Below, in pieces: positions 26,387-35,220 of a DNA stretch of 64,000 nt (within the stretch, counting starts at the first letter, position 1; every line of letters starts with the position of its first letter). This DNA is from Sinorhizobium sp. 6-70 (GTDB lineage Bacteria; Pseudomonadota; Alphaproteobacteria; Rhizobiales; Rhizobiaceae), in contig NZ_JASKLS010000001.1 of NCBI RefSeq assembly GCF_030124375.1, positions 62,001-126,000 of the forward strand. Reading direction: 5' to 3'. The notes beneath the pieces are model-generated. The model was not told the DNA's origin, ran no database searches, and worked only from the letters and a program-made list of their open reading frames with translations. A program made the translations under genes and the position numbers.

Positions 26387-27078
26387 GGCTTGTCCTCCCT
26401 CGCTCAACTCGCCTCCCGCGAGGAGCATGGCCAGCATGATACAGCGGGAGGGATCGCCGTGCTATTCGCGAAAGGGGGTTAGATGCGCGCAATTGGCGGC
26501 AATCGGAACAGGCACGGGCTGGATAATCCGCCACCGCAATATGTGTCGACGGAACATACGGCATCCGCTTAAGACCTTTGGCGATATTGCGCCGGACTAA
26601 GGTCCTATAGATCGACGATCACGACACCCTAAGTTCTGGCGGGTTGCCGGCAAAGACACGCACAAGAACCTAATTATTTTGGAAGCGATTTAGGGCGGGG
26701 CCTGTCCGTAGAAGCATGGGCCCCCCGCCTGTGTTCACTGCCGGCAAATATGCGTCAAGCAACAAAAAAGCCGGGCGGACCCGACCTTTCGTCGTCACCC
26801 CATGCCGTTGCCAGTACATCCGTGGTCAGCGGCACGGGGGACATTCTGAAACTGAATGTAGGTCCCGATCATGACAGTGGCAAGTCGGGGTTTCGACACC
26901 CTGACAGTTGCACGCGGTTTTCGACCTCGAAGAGACGAGCGGTTTTGGGGATCTGACCTCACTGGATGCCCGACACTGCGCCATTTGCCATCTGTCCGCC
27001 GACGGTCAAGCGCGCAGCCGTTCATCGGAGGTTCAGGCTGAAAGGCTCAAGCTGATGGCCAGAGAGGAGGAGTTGACT
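26387..27078. other. Long intergenic region
   Basis: A 692-bp gap between divergent genes. I find no RNA gene, repeat or convincing ORF. It must contain the promoters of the exported protein genes on either side; GAGAGGAGGAG at 27062-27072 is the ribosome binding site of the gene at 27079. Confidence 0.5.
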
Positions 27079-27372
27079 ATGAAAAAACTCTCATCCGCCC
27101 TCACAGCCGCAGTTCTGGCTGCATCTTTCGCGTTACCGCTTAACGCGGCGCCGATCTTCGTGCCGAAACCCGACATAGTACAGACCGGCCCTGTCGAACA
27201 GGTCAGACACTGGCGCTATCGTCATTGGCGCGCGGATCGCCACTGGAACCGGCGGTACGCTTGGCGTTCCTGCCGTTACTACGGCAGGTGCTACCCTCGC
27301 CAATATGGGTACTACGGTGACTATTATCGCTACCACAGGCGGCCTGGAGTGAGCCTCTATTTTAACTTCTAG
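27079..27372 (+). CDS. Small exported Arg/Tyr-rich protein
   Basis: A 97-aa protein with a clear signal peptide (MKKLSSALTAAVLAASFALP, cleavage near NAA). The mature part is dominated by Arg, Trp, Tyr and His (HWRYRHWRADRHWNRRYAW, then CRYYGRCYPRQYGYYGDYY). It resembles small secreted BA14K-like proteins of Rhizobiales in style but lacks their full motif. Start set by MKKLS and GGAGGAG upstream. It is the last host gene before the integrated element. Confidence 0.72.
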   Translation: MKKLSSALTAAVLAASFALPLNAAPIFVPKPDIVQTGPVEQVRHWRYRHWRADRHWNRRYAWRSCRYYGRCYPRQYGYYGDYYRYHRRPGVSLYFNF

Positions 27373-27536
27373 CCGGTAACACCGCGCAGGGTAGGGAAGG
27401 TCGCGATAATCACGGCTCACGCGGTGAACGCGTCACCCTCACGGCCGCTGCGCTCGAAGGCCCGGCGGCTTGTGGCCCCTGATTCCGGCTACTTCCTGTG
27501 AAGAGATCGCGAAAATCGCAATCATTTCAATATGAT

Positions 27537-27550
27537 TGGCGGAGGAGGTG
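27537..27550. repeat. Left attachment site copy
   Basis: TGGCGGAGGAGGTG, identical to 38181-38194 inside tRNA-Ser. The match stops at both edges (left copy flanked by GAT and TCC, right by TCA and GGA), so the shared core is 14 bp. Integrase starts 104 bp to the right. Confidence 0.85.
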
Positions 27551-27653
27551 TCCGCCCGTTCCCGTAAGTTATTGAAAATACGCGCTTGTTTCCTTGAGAA
27601 TTTCCATATTTTGCGTATTTTCCAAGCCAAAGTTATGGCAACGGGAATCGAAC

Positions 27654-28817
27654 ATGGCGCTAAACAAGCTATCTGAAACCAAGGTTCGCAAACTGGAAAA
27701 GCCCGGCATCTATTCGGACGGTGGCGGGCTTTATCTGCGTGTCCGGTCGGGCGGCTCAAAGCAATGGTTCTTCATTTACAAGCGCGACGGCAAGAGAACG
27801 GAAATCGGCCTTGGCGGATACGGGCAGGGCACTGCGCCTGTCTCGGTGGAATTGGCGCGTGAGAAGGCGGACGCAATCCGCAACCGGCTGGCGCGCGGCG
27901 AAGAACTGGCAAAGCGTCACACCTTCGCGGACGTGATGGAAGACACGATCAAAAACAAGCTCTCAACCTTCCGCAATGACAAGCACAAGGCGCAATGGCG
28001 CATGACGCTGGACACATACGCCAAGGCTCTCCACCGCAAGCCTATCGCGGACATTACCCGCAACGATGTTGTTGAGGCGCTAAAACCCATCTGGACCGAA
28101 AAGCCGGAAACGGCAGACCGGACCCGGATGCGCATTGCCGCAGTGATTGACCACGCGAAGGCGCGCGGGCTGTTCACGGGCGATAACCCGGCTGACTGGA
28201 AAGGCGGTTTGAAGGAACTGCTACCGGCTCGCCAGAAGCTTAGCAGGGGCCATCACGACGCGATTGACTATCACCATATTGCGGCTGTGATGGCGCGCCT
28301 TCGCACGTCCACTGGCGTTTCTGCGCGGGCTGCGGAATTCACCTGCCTAACCTCCGGGCGCTCTGGCGAGGTGCGTTTCATGACGTGGGGTGAGGTTGAT
28401 CTTGATGGCGCTGTGTGGACTGTCCCGGCTGAACGGATGAAGGCTAGCAAGGAGCATCGCGTGCCGCTGTCCGTTCGTGCGGTTGAAATCCTGCGGGCTC
28501 GTGAACAGGTAGCAACCGGCGATTTGGTGTTTGAGGGCGGGACAGAGGGTGCGCCCGTTTCTGACACGGCAATGATGAAATCCCTTCGCGCTGCATCGGA
28601 CGGGAAGGGCACGCTGCACGGCTTCCGCTCGTCTTTCCGCGATTGGGCGGGCGACATGACGCACCATCCGCGCGACGTGATTGAAGCGGCTTTGGCGCAT
28701 ACCATCGGCAACGCCACGGAAGCGGCGTACCGGCGGAAAGACGCGTTGGAAAAGCGGCGTGTGCTCATGCAAGATTGGGCCGATTTCTGCGCAAAGGATC
28801 AGTCTAAAGGGGGCTGA
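27654..28817 (+). CDS. int: Tyrosine-type site-specific integrase
   Basis: A 387-aa phage integrase. The N-terminal DUF4102 arm-binding domain (GIYSDGGGLYLRVRSGGSKQ, IGLGGYG) is followed by a core-binding SAM-like domain and a catalytic domain. The catalytic set is complete: Arg in SGRSGEVR near residue 237, Lys in KASKEHRVPLS, His-x-x-Arg in LHGFRSSFRDWA near 323, and the nucleophile Tyr in AYRRKDAL near 362. It should integrate the element at the tRNA-Ser 3' end. The last codons overlap the first copy of the island hairpin repeat. Confidence 0.95.
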   Translation: MALNKLSETKVRKLEKPGIYSDGGGLYLRVRSGGSKQWFFIYKRDGKRTEIGLGGYGQGTAPVSVELAREKADAIRNRLARGEELAKRHTFADVMEDTIKNKLSTFRNDKHKAQWRMTLDTYAKALHRKPIADITRNDVVEALKPIWTEKPETADRTRMRIAAVIDHAKARGLFTGDNPADWKGGLKELLPARQKLSRGHHDAIDYHHIAAVMARLRTSTGVSARAAEFTCLTSGRSGEVRFMTWGEVDLDGAVWTVPAERMKASKEHRVPLSVRAVEILRAREQVATGDLVFEGGTEGAPVSDTAMMKSLRAASDGKGTLHGFRSSFRDWAGDMTHHPRDVIEAALAHTIGNATEAAYRRKDALEKRRVLMQDWADFCAKDQSKGG

Positions 28818-28840
28818 CGCCCCCTGACTTCCCGCCCCTC
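28802..28840 (+). repeat. Island hairpin repeat, copy 1
   Basis: GTCTAA, then the hairpin GGGGGC-TGAC-GCCCCC, then ACTTCCCGCCCCT. It overlaps the integrase 3' end. Copies 2-5 are at 30564, 30636, 33700 and 37340. Confidence 0.7.
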
Positions 28841-28947
28841 ATTGCGCGCGTTTCGAAGACTTTTCAAAAAATTCAGAAAATCGACTTTAGGGCCTTTTGG
28901 CGCGTGGCTACCTCGCAAGTTGTAAGAAACGACACGGAGGACCACGA

Positions 28948-29160
28948 ATGGCCAAGACTGAAAACAAACCCCTTCCTCGCCTCATGTCGCCCAATGAAGT
29001 GGCGGCGGCAACGACCATGAGCAAGACGCTCGTGCGCATCCTGACGCTTGAAGGCAGATTCCCTAAGCCGGTTCAAATTGGCGAAAAACGCATCGCGTAT
29101 GTCCGGGCCGAAGTTGAGGCTTGGATTGATGAGCGCATTTCGGGCCGGGCGGCGGCGTGA
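28948..29160 (+). CDS. alpA: AlpA-family regulator / excisionase-like protein
   Basis: A 70-aa MerR-type helix-turn-helix protein: LMSPNEVAAATTMSKTLVRI, then EGRFPKPVQIGEKRIAYV and RAEVEAWIDERI, the AlpA pattern. AlpA proteins activate excision or early expression in satellites and prophages. The start at 28948 follows CGGAGGACCACGA. Its stop shares one base with the next start (TGATG), so translation is coupled to the helicase gene. Confidence 0.88.
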   Translation: MAKTENKPLPRLMSPNEVAAATTMSKTLVRILTLEGRFPKPVQIGEKRIAYVRAEVEAWIDERISGRAAA

Positions 29161-30104
29161 TGGTTGAACAGGAGGGCGATGTTGAGCCCGTCCGACGCCT
29201 AAGCGCAAAGAACCTAAAGAACATGGATTTCCCGAAAAAGCGCGAGATTGTGCAAGGCCTGATCCCGGCTGGCTGCGTCATCCTCGTTGGTGCGCCTAAG
29301 GTCGGCAAATCATGGTTTGGGCTACAAGCGGCGGATGCTGTTGCGTCTGGACGCGATTTCTTGGGCCGCAGGACCGAAAGGGGCGACGTGCTCTATTTGG
29401 CGCTGGAGGATGGTTTCGCGCGTCTGCAATCGCGCATGATAAAGCAGGGGTCGGATTTTCCGGAATGCCTTGACTTGCAGGTTGAGATTGAAATGGCGGA
29501 CAGGGGCGGACTCAAGGTAATTGAGCAATGGCTAATAGACTATCCGGACGCGTCAATGGTCATCATCGACGTGTTGAAGATGTTCCGGGCTGCGCGTGGG
29601 AGCAAGGTCAACCCATACGATCAGGACTATGCAGATATCAGGCCGCTAACGGCGCTCGCCAACAAATATGAGGTGGCGATTGTCGTTGTGCACCATACGA
29701 ACAAGGGCTCCAGCAACGCGGCTGATCCTTTTGACCGGGTGAGCGGCACGGGCGGCATTTCGGGCGCGGCGGACGGAACGCTTATTCTTGCACCTGACGA
29801 GAACGGGCAAACCAAGCTTTACGGGCGCGGTCGCGACTTCATGGAATTTGACATTTTCTTGGAATTCGACCCGGAAACCTGCACTTGGCGCATGGGTGAG
29901 GGCACGGCAGACGCGGGCTTGAGCGAGAAGACAAACGACGTTCTGGCAGAGCTTGGGCGCTGCGAAAATCCAATTGGGCCAACGTTGCTCGCGCAGTCGC
30001 TAAGCATGACGCGCGTTGATGTTCAGCAACGGCTTGAAACGCTGGTGAAGCGCGGACAAGCCCGGAAAGTCGGGCGCGGCAACTATGTGGCTGTCCGAAA
30101 GTAG
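29160..30104 (+). CDS. RepA-like hexameric helicase (AAA ATPase)
   Basis: A 314-aa RecA-fold ATPase of the RepA/AAA_25 type. Walker A is VGAPKVGKSW near residue 45, Walker B MVIIDVLKMF near 140, followed by VVVHHTNKGSS and SGTGGISGAADGTLIL near 195-215, characteristic of plasmid RepA-like helicases. The C-terminal ~80 residues look like a small winged-helix domain (VDVQQRLETLVKRGQARKVG). It is the likely replication protein of the element; the iteron array begins at its stop codon. ATG 29160 and GTG 29157 are both possible starts. Confidence 0.87.
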   Translation: MVEQEGDVEPVRRLSAKNLKNMDFPKKREIVQGLIPAGCVILVGAPKVGKSWFGLQAADAVASGRDFLGRRTERGDVLYLALEDGFARLQSRMIKQGSDFPECLDLQVEIEMADRGGLKVIEQWLIDYPDASMVIIDVLKMFRAARGSKVNPYDQDYADIRPLTALANKYEVAIVVVHHTNKGSSNAADPFDRVSGTGGISGAADGTLILAPDENGQTKLYGRGRDFMEFDIFLEFDPETCTWRMGEGTADAGLSEKTNDVLAELGRCENPIGPTLLAQSLSMTRVDVQQRLETLVKRGQARKVGRGNYVAVRK

Positions 30105-30218
30105 GGCCTAACCGGCCTCTCTCTATATACCAAACTACTACTACTACTTTTGCTACTTTGGAGAATGAAAGTAGGGAAAGTAGTGAAAGTAGGTGTGTGT
30201 TTAAGGAGGGCTACTTTT
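30097..30218. promoter_or_regulatory. Iteron array, candidate replication origin
   Basis: Four GAAAGTAG units lie at 30097, 30167, 30176 and 30185, the last three at an exact 9-bp period. Three inverted CTACTTT units lie at 30144, 30153 and 30211, the first two also 9 bp apart. The DNA between is AT-rich. Sited directly after the helicase gene, this fits a replication origin or an operator. Confidence 0.6.
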
Positions 30219-30240
30219 GAACATTAGAAAGGAGAAATGA

Positions 30241-30624
30241 ATGGCCTCCTACCCCTACAACACGGCGCAATGGCAAGGGCTGCGCATGGCCAAGCTCATG
30301 GAAACGCCATTGTGTGAGGCCTGCGAGCGCAGGGGCGTGATCGTTGGCGCGGATGCGGTTGACCATATCGTGGCCATTGAAGCGGGCGGCAATCCGTTCC
30401 CGCCATTGGAAGGGCTCATGTCCTTGTGCTTCTCTTGCCATAACAGCAAGACCGGGCGCGTGGACCGTGGCGGCAAGAGCTTGAAGCGCGGGCTTAAGGG
30501 CTGTGATGTGCACGGCAATCCTCTTGATCCTGCGGGATGGGAGCCAAGCCCGAATAGCTCGCCCGCAGAGGGCGGGAAGTCGCAGACCGCGCAAGCGGGA
30601 TGCTTGGATGAATTCTGGTTCTAG
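30241..30624 (+). CDS. HNH endonuclease
   Basis: A 127-aa phage HNH nuclease. The zinc-finger pairs CEAC near residue 24 and CFSC near 63 flank the core AVDHIVAIEAGGNPFPP near 39-55, ending in CHNSKTGR. In HK97-like phages and satellites an HNH protein next to terminase is needed for cos-type DNA cleavage and packaging, which is the likely role here. Its start follows GAAAGGAGAAATGA. The C-terminal tail (SSPAEGGKSQTAQAG) coincides with a copy of the island hairpin repeat and may be dispensable. Confidence 0.9.
   Translation: MASYPYNTAQWQGLRMAKLMETPLCEACERRGVIVGADAVDHIVAIEAGGNPFPPLEGLMSLCFSCHNSKTGRVDRGGKSLKRGLKGCDVHGNPLDPAGWEPSPNSSPAEGGKSQTAQAGCLDEFWF
30564..30600 (-). repeat. Island hairpin repeat, copy 2
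   Basis: Inverted copy: read on the minus strand, CCGCTTGCGCGG hairpin followed by ACTTCCCGCCC. It lies inside the 3' part of the HNH gene. Confidence 0.6.
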
Positions 30625-30635
30625 CTCAAGGGAAA

Positions 30636-30667
30636 GTCTAAGCGCTTCGCGCTGCTTCCCGCCCCTG
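30636..30667 (+). repeat. Island hairpin repeat, copy 3
   Basis: GTCTAA, hairpin GCGC-TTCG-CGC, then CTTCCCGCCCCT. It lies just after the HNH gene in the 295-bp gap before terminase. The rest of that gap shows no gene, so no separate small terminase is encoded there. Confidence 0.7.
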
Positions 30668-30919
30668 CATGCGTGATGCTGCAAGGGAAACAGGCACAGT
30701 GACTCCCACAATGCGATTGCAAGGCACGGATGAGCGATGAGCCGTCCGCAATGCAAACGCGCGTCTGTGGCCGTCTGTGGCCGCTTCTGAGGGGGGGGCG
30801 GTCTCCAAGCTCGAAACGGAGGGCGCGGGACCGGCGGGCAACACTCAGAGATACTTAGTTCAATCCTAGTGATGAAAAGAGGTTGAGCTATCAAAGAAGT
30901 TGATGAAAGGAGAAATCAA

Positions 30920-32566
30920 ATGGGCCTTCGTGGACCGGGCGCTAAAAAGCGCAAACAAACCAAAGACATAATGGGCGGGAAGCCCTTGCGCAAAACCCTG
31001 CCGTGGGAAAAGCCGGGCTTGAGCCGCGTGGAGCGTATCATCGCTTTCCTTGAAGACTTGCCAGTAACGCAGGGCACGCTTGCGGGAACCAAATTGAAGC
31101 TCCGCTCGTGGCAAATCGACTTTATCAAGGCCGTGTACGAGACGGACGAGAACGGGCACCGTCCAGTGCGCACGGCTGTTCTGTCGTTGGCGCGCAAGAA
31201 TGGCAAAACAGCAACGACGGCGGGCCTTGCGCTCTGCCATTTGCTTGGCCCGGAAGCGGAAGAGCGCGGCGAAATCTTTGCCTGCGCCAACGATAAGAAC
31301 CAAGCCAAAAAGGCATGGGGCGAGTGTAAGGCAATCTTGGAGGCGCATCCGGAACTGCTGGAACGCGTCAATATCATTCGCTTTAACGCGGAGATTGAAG
31401 TGCTTGAGGGCAAGGGCAAAGGCTCGATCTTCAAGGCTCTGTCGGCAGATGCAGACACGAAACTTGGACTAAGCCCCTCGTTCGTCATCATGGACGAGCT
31501 AGGCTATGCCCGTGACGCGCATCTTTACGACGCCATGAACACGGCAATGGGTGCTCGTGCAGAGCCGCTCCTTATGGCGATTTCCACACAAGCGCGCGAC
31601 GACAATCAAGTGTTTTCGCGGCTCGTGGATTACGGGCTTAAATTACAGAGCGGCGATCTAGACCCGGACCCGCATTTCCATTTGACGCTGTTTACGGCAC
31701 CAATGGACGCGGACCCGTGGAGCCCGGATACCTGGGCTATGGCAAACCCGGCGCTAGGTGACTTCCGTTCGCTTGAGGACGTGGAGCGACAGGCGGCACA
31801 AGCCAAGCGCTCGCCAACGCTGGAAATGTCGTTCCGGAACCTCATTTTGAACCAAAGAATTGATGCGGAGGTGCGGTTCATTGCCCGGCCTGAATGGGAT
31901 GCGTGCAACAAGGCCGACATTGACCCGGACGAGCTTGCAGGGCGCGATTGTTACGCCGGGCTGGACCTGTCCGCAAAACGCGACCTAACGGCGTGGGTGC
32001 TCGTCTTTCCTAACGGCGATGGCACGTTTGACGTGTTGCCGCGTTTCTTCCTGCCCGACTATGACATTGCGGGGAAGAGCGACAATGACCGGGTGCCCTA
32101 CGACGTGTGGAGTCGAGACGAGAAAGCGCGGCTTACGCTGTTGCCCGGCAAAGCCATTGACCCGCGCCTAGTGGCGGAATGGATCGCAGAGGACGCGACG
32201 CGCTACAACATCAAGGGCGTGGCCTATGACCGTTGGCGCATTGATGACCTGCGGCGCGAGCTTGAGGCAATCAGCGTTGATTTGCCCCTGATCGAGCACG
32301 GCCAAGGCTTTAAAGAAATGGGTAAGGCCGTGGACACACTGGAGCTAATGGTGGCGGAAGCGCGGCTAAACCACGAAGGGAACCCCGTGCTGAAAATGTG
32401 CGCGAGCAATGCTGTTGTCACGTCGGACCCGGCTGGAAATCGCAAGCTCGACAAGGCGAAGGCCTCCGGGCGCATTGACGGGCTTATTGCGCTCTGCATG
32501 GCGCTTTCTATCGCAGAACGCCACGAGGAAGAGGCGCTCCCGGCATGTCTTGCGGAATTCGCTTGA
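30920..32566 (+). CDS. terL: Terminase large subunit
   Basis: A 548-aa packaging motor. The N-terminal ATPase has Walker A (LARKNGKTATTAG, near residue 92) and Walker B (VIMDELG near 190). The C-terminal RNase-H-like nuclease begins DCYAGLDLSAKRDLTAW near residue 344, with later acidic residues in YDRWRIDD and RIDGLIALCMAL. It belongs to the HK97-like TerL group. The extreme N-terminus MGLRGPGAKKRKQTKD is basic and DNA-binding-like. No small terminase subunit is seen beside it. Start set by AAGGAGAAATCAA. Confidence 0.94.
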   Translation: MGLRGPGAKKRKQTKDIMGGKPLRKTLPWEKPGLSRVERIIAFLEDLPVTQGTLAGTKLKLRSWQIDFIKAVYETDENGHRPVRTAVLSLARKNGKTATTAGLALCHLLGPEAEERGEIFACANDKNQAKKAWGECKAILEAHPELLERVNIIRFNAEIEVLEGKGKGSIFKALSADADTKLGLSPSFVIMDELGYARDAHLYDAMNTAMGARAEPLLMAISTQARDDNQVFSRLVDYGLKLQSGDLDPDPHFHLTLFTAPMDADPWSPDTWAMANPALGDFRSLEDVERQAAQAKRSPTLEMSFRNLILNQRIDAEVRFIARPEWDACNKADIDPDELAGRDCYAGLDLSAKRDLTAWVLVFPNGDGTFDVLPRFFLPDYDIAGKSDNDRVPYDVWSRDEKARLTLLPGKAIDPRLVAEWIAEDATRYNIKGVAYDRWRIDDLRRELEAISVDLPLIEHGQGFKEMGKAVDTLELMVAEARLNHEGNPVLKMCASNAVVTSDPAGNRKLDKAKASGRIDGLIALCMALSIAERHEEEALPACLAEFA

Positions 32567-32650
32567 GGGGCGGCGCGGTATGGCTATCTGTAATTTGCAT
32601 TATCGAAGCGTTTTGAAGTCGGCTGAAAAGTTGGCAACAAGGCAAAAAGG

Positions 32651-32690
32651 AAAGAGCCGTAGGGAGTCGCGCCCTTGCGGCTCTTTTTTT
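32651..32690 (+). terminator. Intrinsic terminator after terL
   Basis: AAAGAGCCG and CGGCTCTTT pair, extended by AGGG/CCCT, and are followed by a run of seven T. It separates the early/packaging block from the structural block. Confidence 0.82.
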
Positions 32691-33042
32691 ATGCGTGAAA
32701 GAAAAATCGCAAAAATCGCAAAATTCGTGTTGAGCGCTGTAATCCCCCGTCTAAATCCGGACATGTAAGACACAGGTAATCATTTCCTTGGCACCCATGT
32801 TCTTGCTTTCCTTTCGACTTGGGCGGGGCCTAAAAATCTCGCCCGTCTCTTTCCGAAGATGGTTTGAGCGTCACACAGCATAACCAACTGGACGTTCCAA
32901 TTCTTCCGGGCCGCGCTTGGCCTCCTTACCTACCATTGCAAAATGGTCTGCCCGCGTCGGGGCATTTCTTTGTCGGGTTTCGCCGATCATCGCCCACTTT
33001 AGGGCATTTCCCTAACAATCTGAAAACTAAGGAGGTTTGCCA
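32691..33042. other. Gene-free leader of the structural block
   Basis: About 350 bp with no convincing gene, between the terL terminator and the tail-tube gene. It should hold the late promoter. Only the AAGGAGG site at 33029-33035 can be named. Confidence 0.5.
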
Positions 33043-33489
33043 ATGGCCAAGCCTAAGACGGCACGCTTTGGCGCTTTTGCCGTAATGCTCGGTTCTGGTA
33101 CTGGACCGATTACCTATGCCGCTCCGTGCGGTTTTACTTCCAAGTCGCTCGCTCTGTCGAAAGAGCTTTCCGAAATCGTCATCCCTGATTGCACTGCGCC
33201 TGATGCTGCTTCGTGGGTTGGCCGTGACGTTACGAGCCTTTCGGCTGCTGTGAATGGCGAAGGCGTGCTTGCAGAGGAGTCGGTTGAGGACTGGCTTTCT
33301 GCCTACAACTCGACTGCGCCTGTTCCGGTCAAGATCGTTCTGACGCTCTCGACTGAAACCATTGAGTGGGTCGGCACGATGCACGTTGCGTCGCTGAATA
33401 TCGAGGCGGAGCAGGGCGGGCGCGTAACGCTCAACGTCGAAATGCAGTCTGACGGCGAAATGGTGCAGGCGATCACGCCGGTTCCGTGA
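33043..33489 (+). CDS. Phage tail-tube-like protein
   Basis: A 148-aa beta-rich protein: FTSKSLALSKELSEIVIPDC, DAASWVGRDVTSLSAAVNG, then WVGTMHVASLNIEAEQGG. This resembles the TP901-1/GTA-type major tail protein family. It may form a short tube or act as a head-tail completion piece. A tail-tube gene without a tape measure is unusual. Start set by AAGGAGGTTTGCCA. Its stop overlaps the next start by one base. Confidence 0.68.
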   Translation: MAKPKTARFGAFAVMLGSGTGPITYAAPCGFTSKSLALSKELSEIVIPDCTAPDAASWVGRDVTSLSAAVNGEGVLAEESVEDWLSAYNSTAPVPVKIVLTLSTETIEWVGTMHVASLNIEAEQGGRVTLNVEMQSDGEMVQAITPVP

Positions 33490-33668
33490 TGACGGCCAAA
33501 GAGCTTTACCGGCTCATCAAGGGGCTTGAGGCGCAAATTGACGCCATGCCCTTGGCTGATCTGGAAATGAAGGTGGAAGCGCTGGAGCGGGCTCGCGGCC
33601 TATTCGAGGCCAAACCCATTACCCGGCAAACGGAGGCCATCGTGGCCTTTGCTGCTGGCGAGCGCTGA
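33489..33668 (+). CDS. Small hypothetical protein of the structural block
   Basis: A 59-aa, mostly helical protein (TAKELYRLIKGLEAQIDAMP, then VEALERARGLFEAKPITRQT). It shares a TGATG stop/start with the tail-tube-like gene, so the two are translated together. No family is recognised. Position after a major tail protein is where phages encode tail assembly chaperones, but there is no motif to support that. Confidence 0.55.
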   Translation: MTAKELYRLIKGLEAQIDAMPLADLEMKVEALERARGLFEAKPITRQTEAIVAFAAGER

Positions 33669-33699
33669 TCCCCAAACCAATCGAAACGAATGCCCCACG

Positions 33700-33730
33700 A
33701 GGGGCGGGAAGTCCCGCGAAGCGGTTAGAC
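33700..33730 (-). repeat. Island hairpin repeat, copy 4
   Basis: Inverted copy: on the minus strand GTCTAA, hairpin CCGC-TTCG-CGG, then ACTTCCCGCCCCT. It is closely similar to copy 3. It lies in the 92-bp gap before the capsid gene. Confidence 0.7.
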
Positions 33731-33760
33731 TGATCCCATTGCTTTAAAGGAGAATTTTGA

Positions 33761-34921
33761 ATGAACATTGCTCATCTGCAAGAAAAGCGCGCTGCCAAGA
33801 TTGAAGAACTGCGCGCTGCACAGAACGACGACGCTCGTTTTACTGCGGTTGAAAAGGAAATCGAGACCATTGACGGCGAAATCCGACGCGCTGCAAAGCT
33901 TGATGCTCTGGACAAGGCCGCTGCGGCTCCGGTTGATACTTCCATGCAGCGCGAGCTTCGCAATTATTCGCTGGCCAAGGCAATCAAGGAAGGTTCCGCA
34001 GGCAAGCTTACCGGCCTTGAAGCTGAAATGTCCGCAGAGCTTGGCAAGGGTCGCGAAGTGCGGGGCTTCATGGTTCCGACTGACGCAATCTTTGAAAGCC
34101 GTGCGCAGACTGTCGGCACGCCTTCCGCTGGCGGTTACGCGGTCGCGACGAACATGGGTGGCCTGATTGATCGGCTCCGTCCGGTTCTGGCTGTGCAGGG
34201 CCTTGGCGCTTCCGTCATTTCCGGCCTTGTCGGCAATCTGGAACTGCCGAAGCTCACGGGTGGCCCGTCTGCCTCGTGGGTGGCTGAGGATGGCCCGGCA
34301 ACGGAGTCTAGCTCGACGTTTGACAAGGTTTCGCTGTCGCCCAAGACGGTCGCGGGTGAAATGTACATGTCCCGTCGCCTCCAGCTTCAAAATGGCGTGG
34401 CTATCGAAAGCGTGCTCCGCAATGATCTGGCGTTTGTTCTGGCGCAGGCTCTTGATAGTGCGGCAATCGCTGGCACTGGCGCGGCAAATCAGCCGGAGGG
34501 CATCCTGACTGCGATCACTGAGAACGCCACGGCGGCAACCGTGCTTTCGGATATCGCGGCGGACCTGATTGCAGCGCTGGAGCTTGATGACGTTACCGGA
34601 ACCACTGGCTTTCTGACGAATTCCGCTCTGCTGGCGACCGTCCGCAAGATCAAGGATACGACCGGGCGCGTTATTCCGGCTTCCGAAATCTTCCACGGCG
34701 AGCGCGTTGTTTCGAGCAACAACGTTCCGCAGGTCGCGGCTGAAAATCCGCTGATCTTTGGCGCATGGAGCAATCTCGTCATTGGCTACTGGAGCGGCGT
34801 CGACATTCTGGCTAACCCCTACAGCGACGCCAGCAAGGGCGGTCTGCGCCTGCATGCCTTCCTTGATGCGGATATCGCAATCCGTCATGCGGAAGCGTTT
34901 GCTTGGAAGGGCATTGCCTAA
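33761..34921 (+). CDS. HK97-type major capsid protein
   Basis: A 386-aa capsid protein. The N-terminal ~100 residues form a coiled-coil scaffolding (delta) domain (AHLQEKRAAKIEELRAAQND, VEKEIETIDGEIRRAA). The mature HK97 fold follows: AGGYAVATNMGGLIDRLRPV, WVAEDGPATESSSTFDKVSL, AIAGTGAANQPEGIL near 237, and a C-terminal DIAIRHAEAFAWKGIA. The protease gene downstream would remove the delta domain. Start set by AAAGGAGAATTTTGA. Confidence 0.95.
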   Translation: MNIAHLQEKRAAKIEELRAAQNDDARFTAVEKEIETIDGEIRRAAKLDALDKAAAAPVDTSMQRELRNYSLAKAIKEGSAGKLTGLEAEMSAELGKGREVRGFMVPTDAIFESRAQTVGTPSAGGYAVATNMGGLIDRLRPVLAVQGLGASVISGLVGNLELPKLTGGPSASWVAEDGPATESSSTFDKVSLSPKTVAGEMYMSRRLQLQNGVAIESVLRNDLAFVLAQALDSAAIAGTGAANQPEGILTAITENATAATVLSDIAADLIAALELDDVTGTTGFLTNSALLATVRKIKDTTGRVIPASEIFHGERVVSSNNVPQVAAENPLIFGAWSNLVIGYWSGVDILANPYSDASKGGLRLHAFLDADIAIRHAEAFAWKGIA

Positions 34922-34923
34922 TC

Positions 34924-35220
34924 ATGGCAACTGTCACGCTGGCAGAGGCCAAGGAGCATCTTCGCGTCTCTTGGGATGACGAGGACGGCTATCTAACCGG
35001 CCTGATTGCAGCCGTGGACAGTGCGCTTGAAGGGCAGGGAGTGGCGACAGCCGCTCCCGTTCCTGCTTCCGTCAAGCATGCTGCACTGCTGTTGATTGGC
35101 CATTTCTACAACAATCGCGAGGCCGTGAGCGCGGAGCGTCTGGCAAAGGTTCCGATGGCCGTTGACATGCTCATTGCGCCGCATCGCGACCTAATCCCGG
35201 CAACGGAGGTGACGCCATGA
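34924..35220 (+). CDS. Head-tail connector, gp6-like
   Basis: A 98-aa helical protein with the gp6 pattern: TLAEAKEHLRVSWDDEDGYL, LTGLIAAVDSALEG, HAALLLIGHFYNNREAV. It forms the ring under the portal. It starts 2 bp after the capsid stop and overlaps the protease by 4 bp (ATGA). Confidence 0.88.
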   Translation: MATVTLAEAKEHLRVSWDDEDGYLTGLIAAVDSALEGQGVATAAPVPASVKHAALLLIGHFYNNREAVSAERLAKVPMAVDMLIAPHRDLIPATEVTP

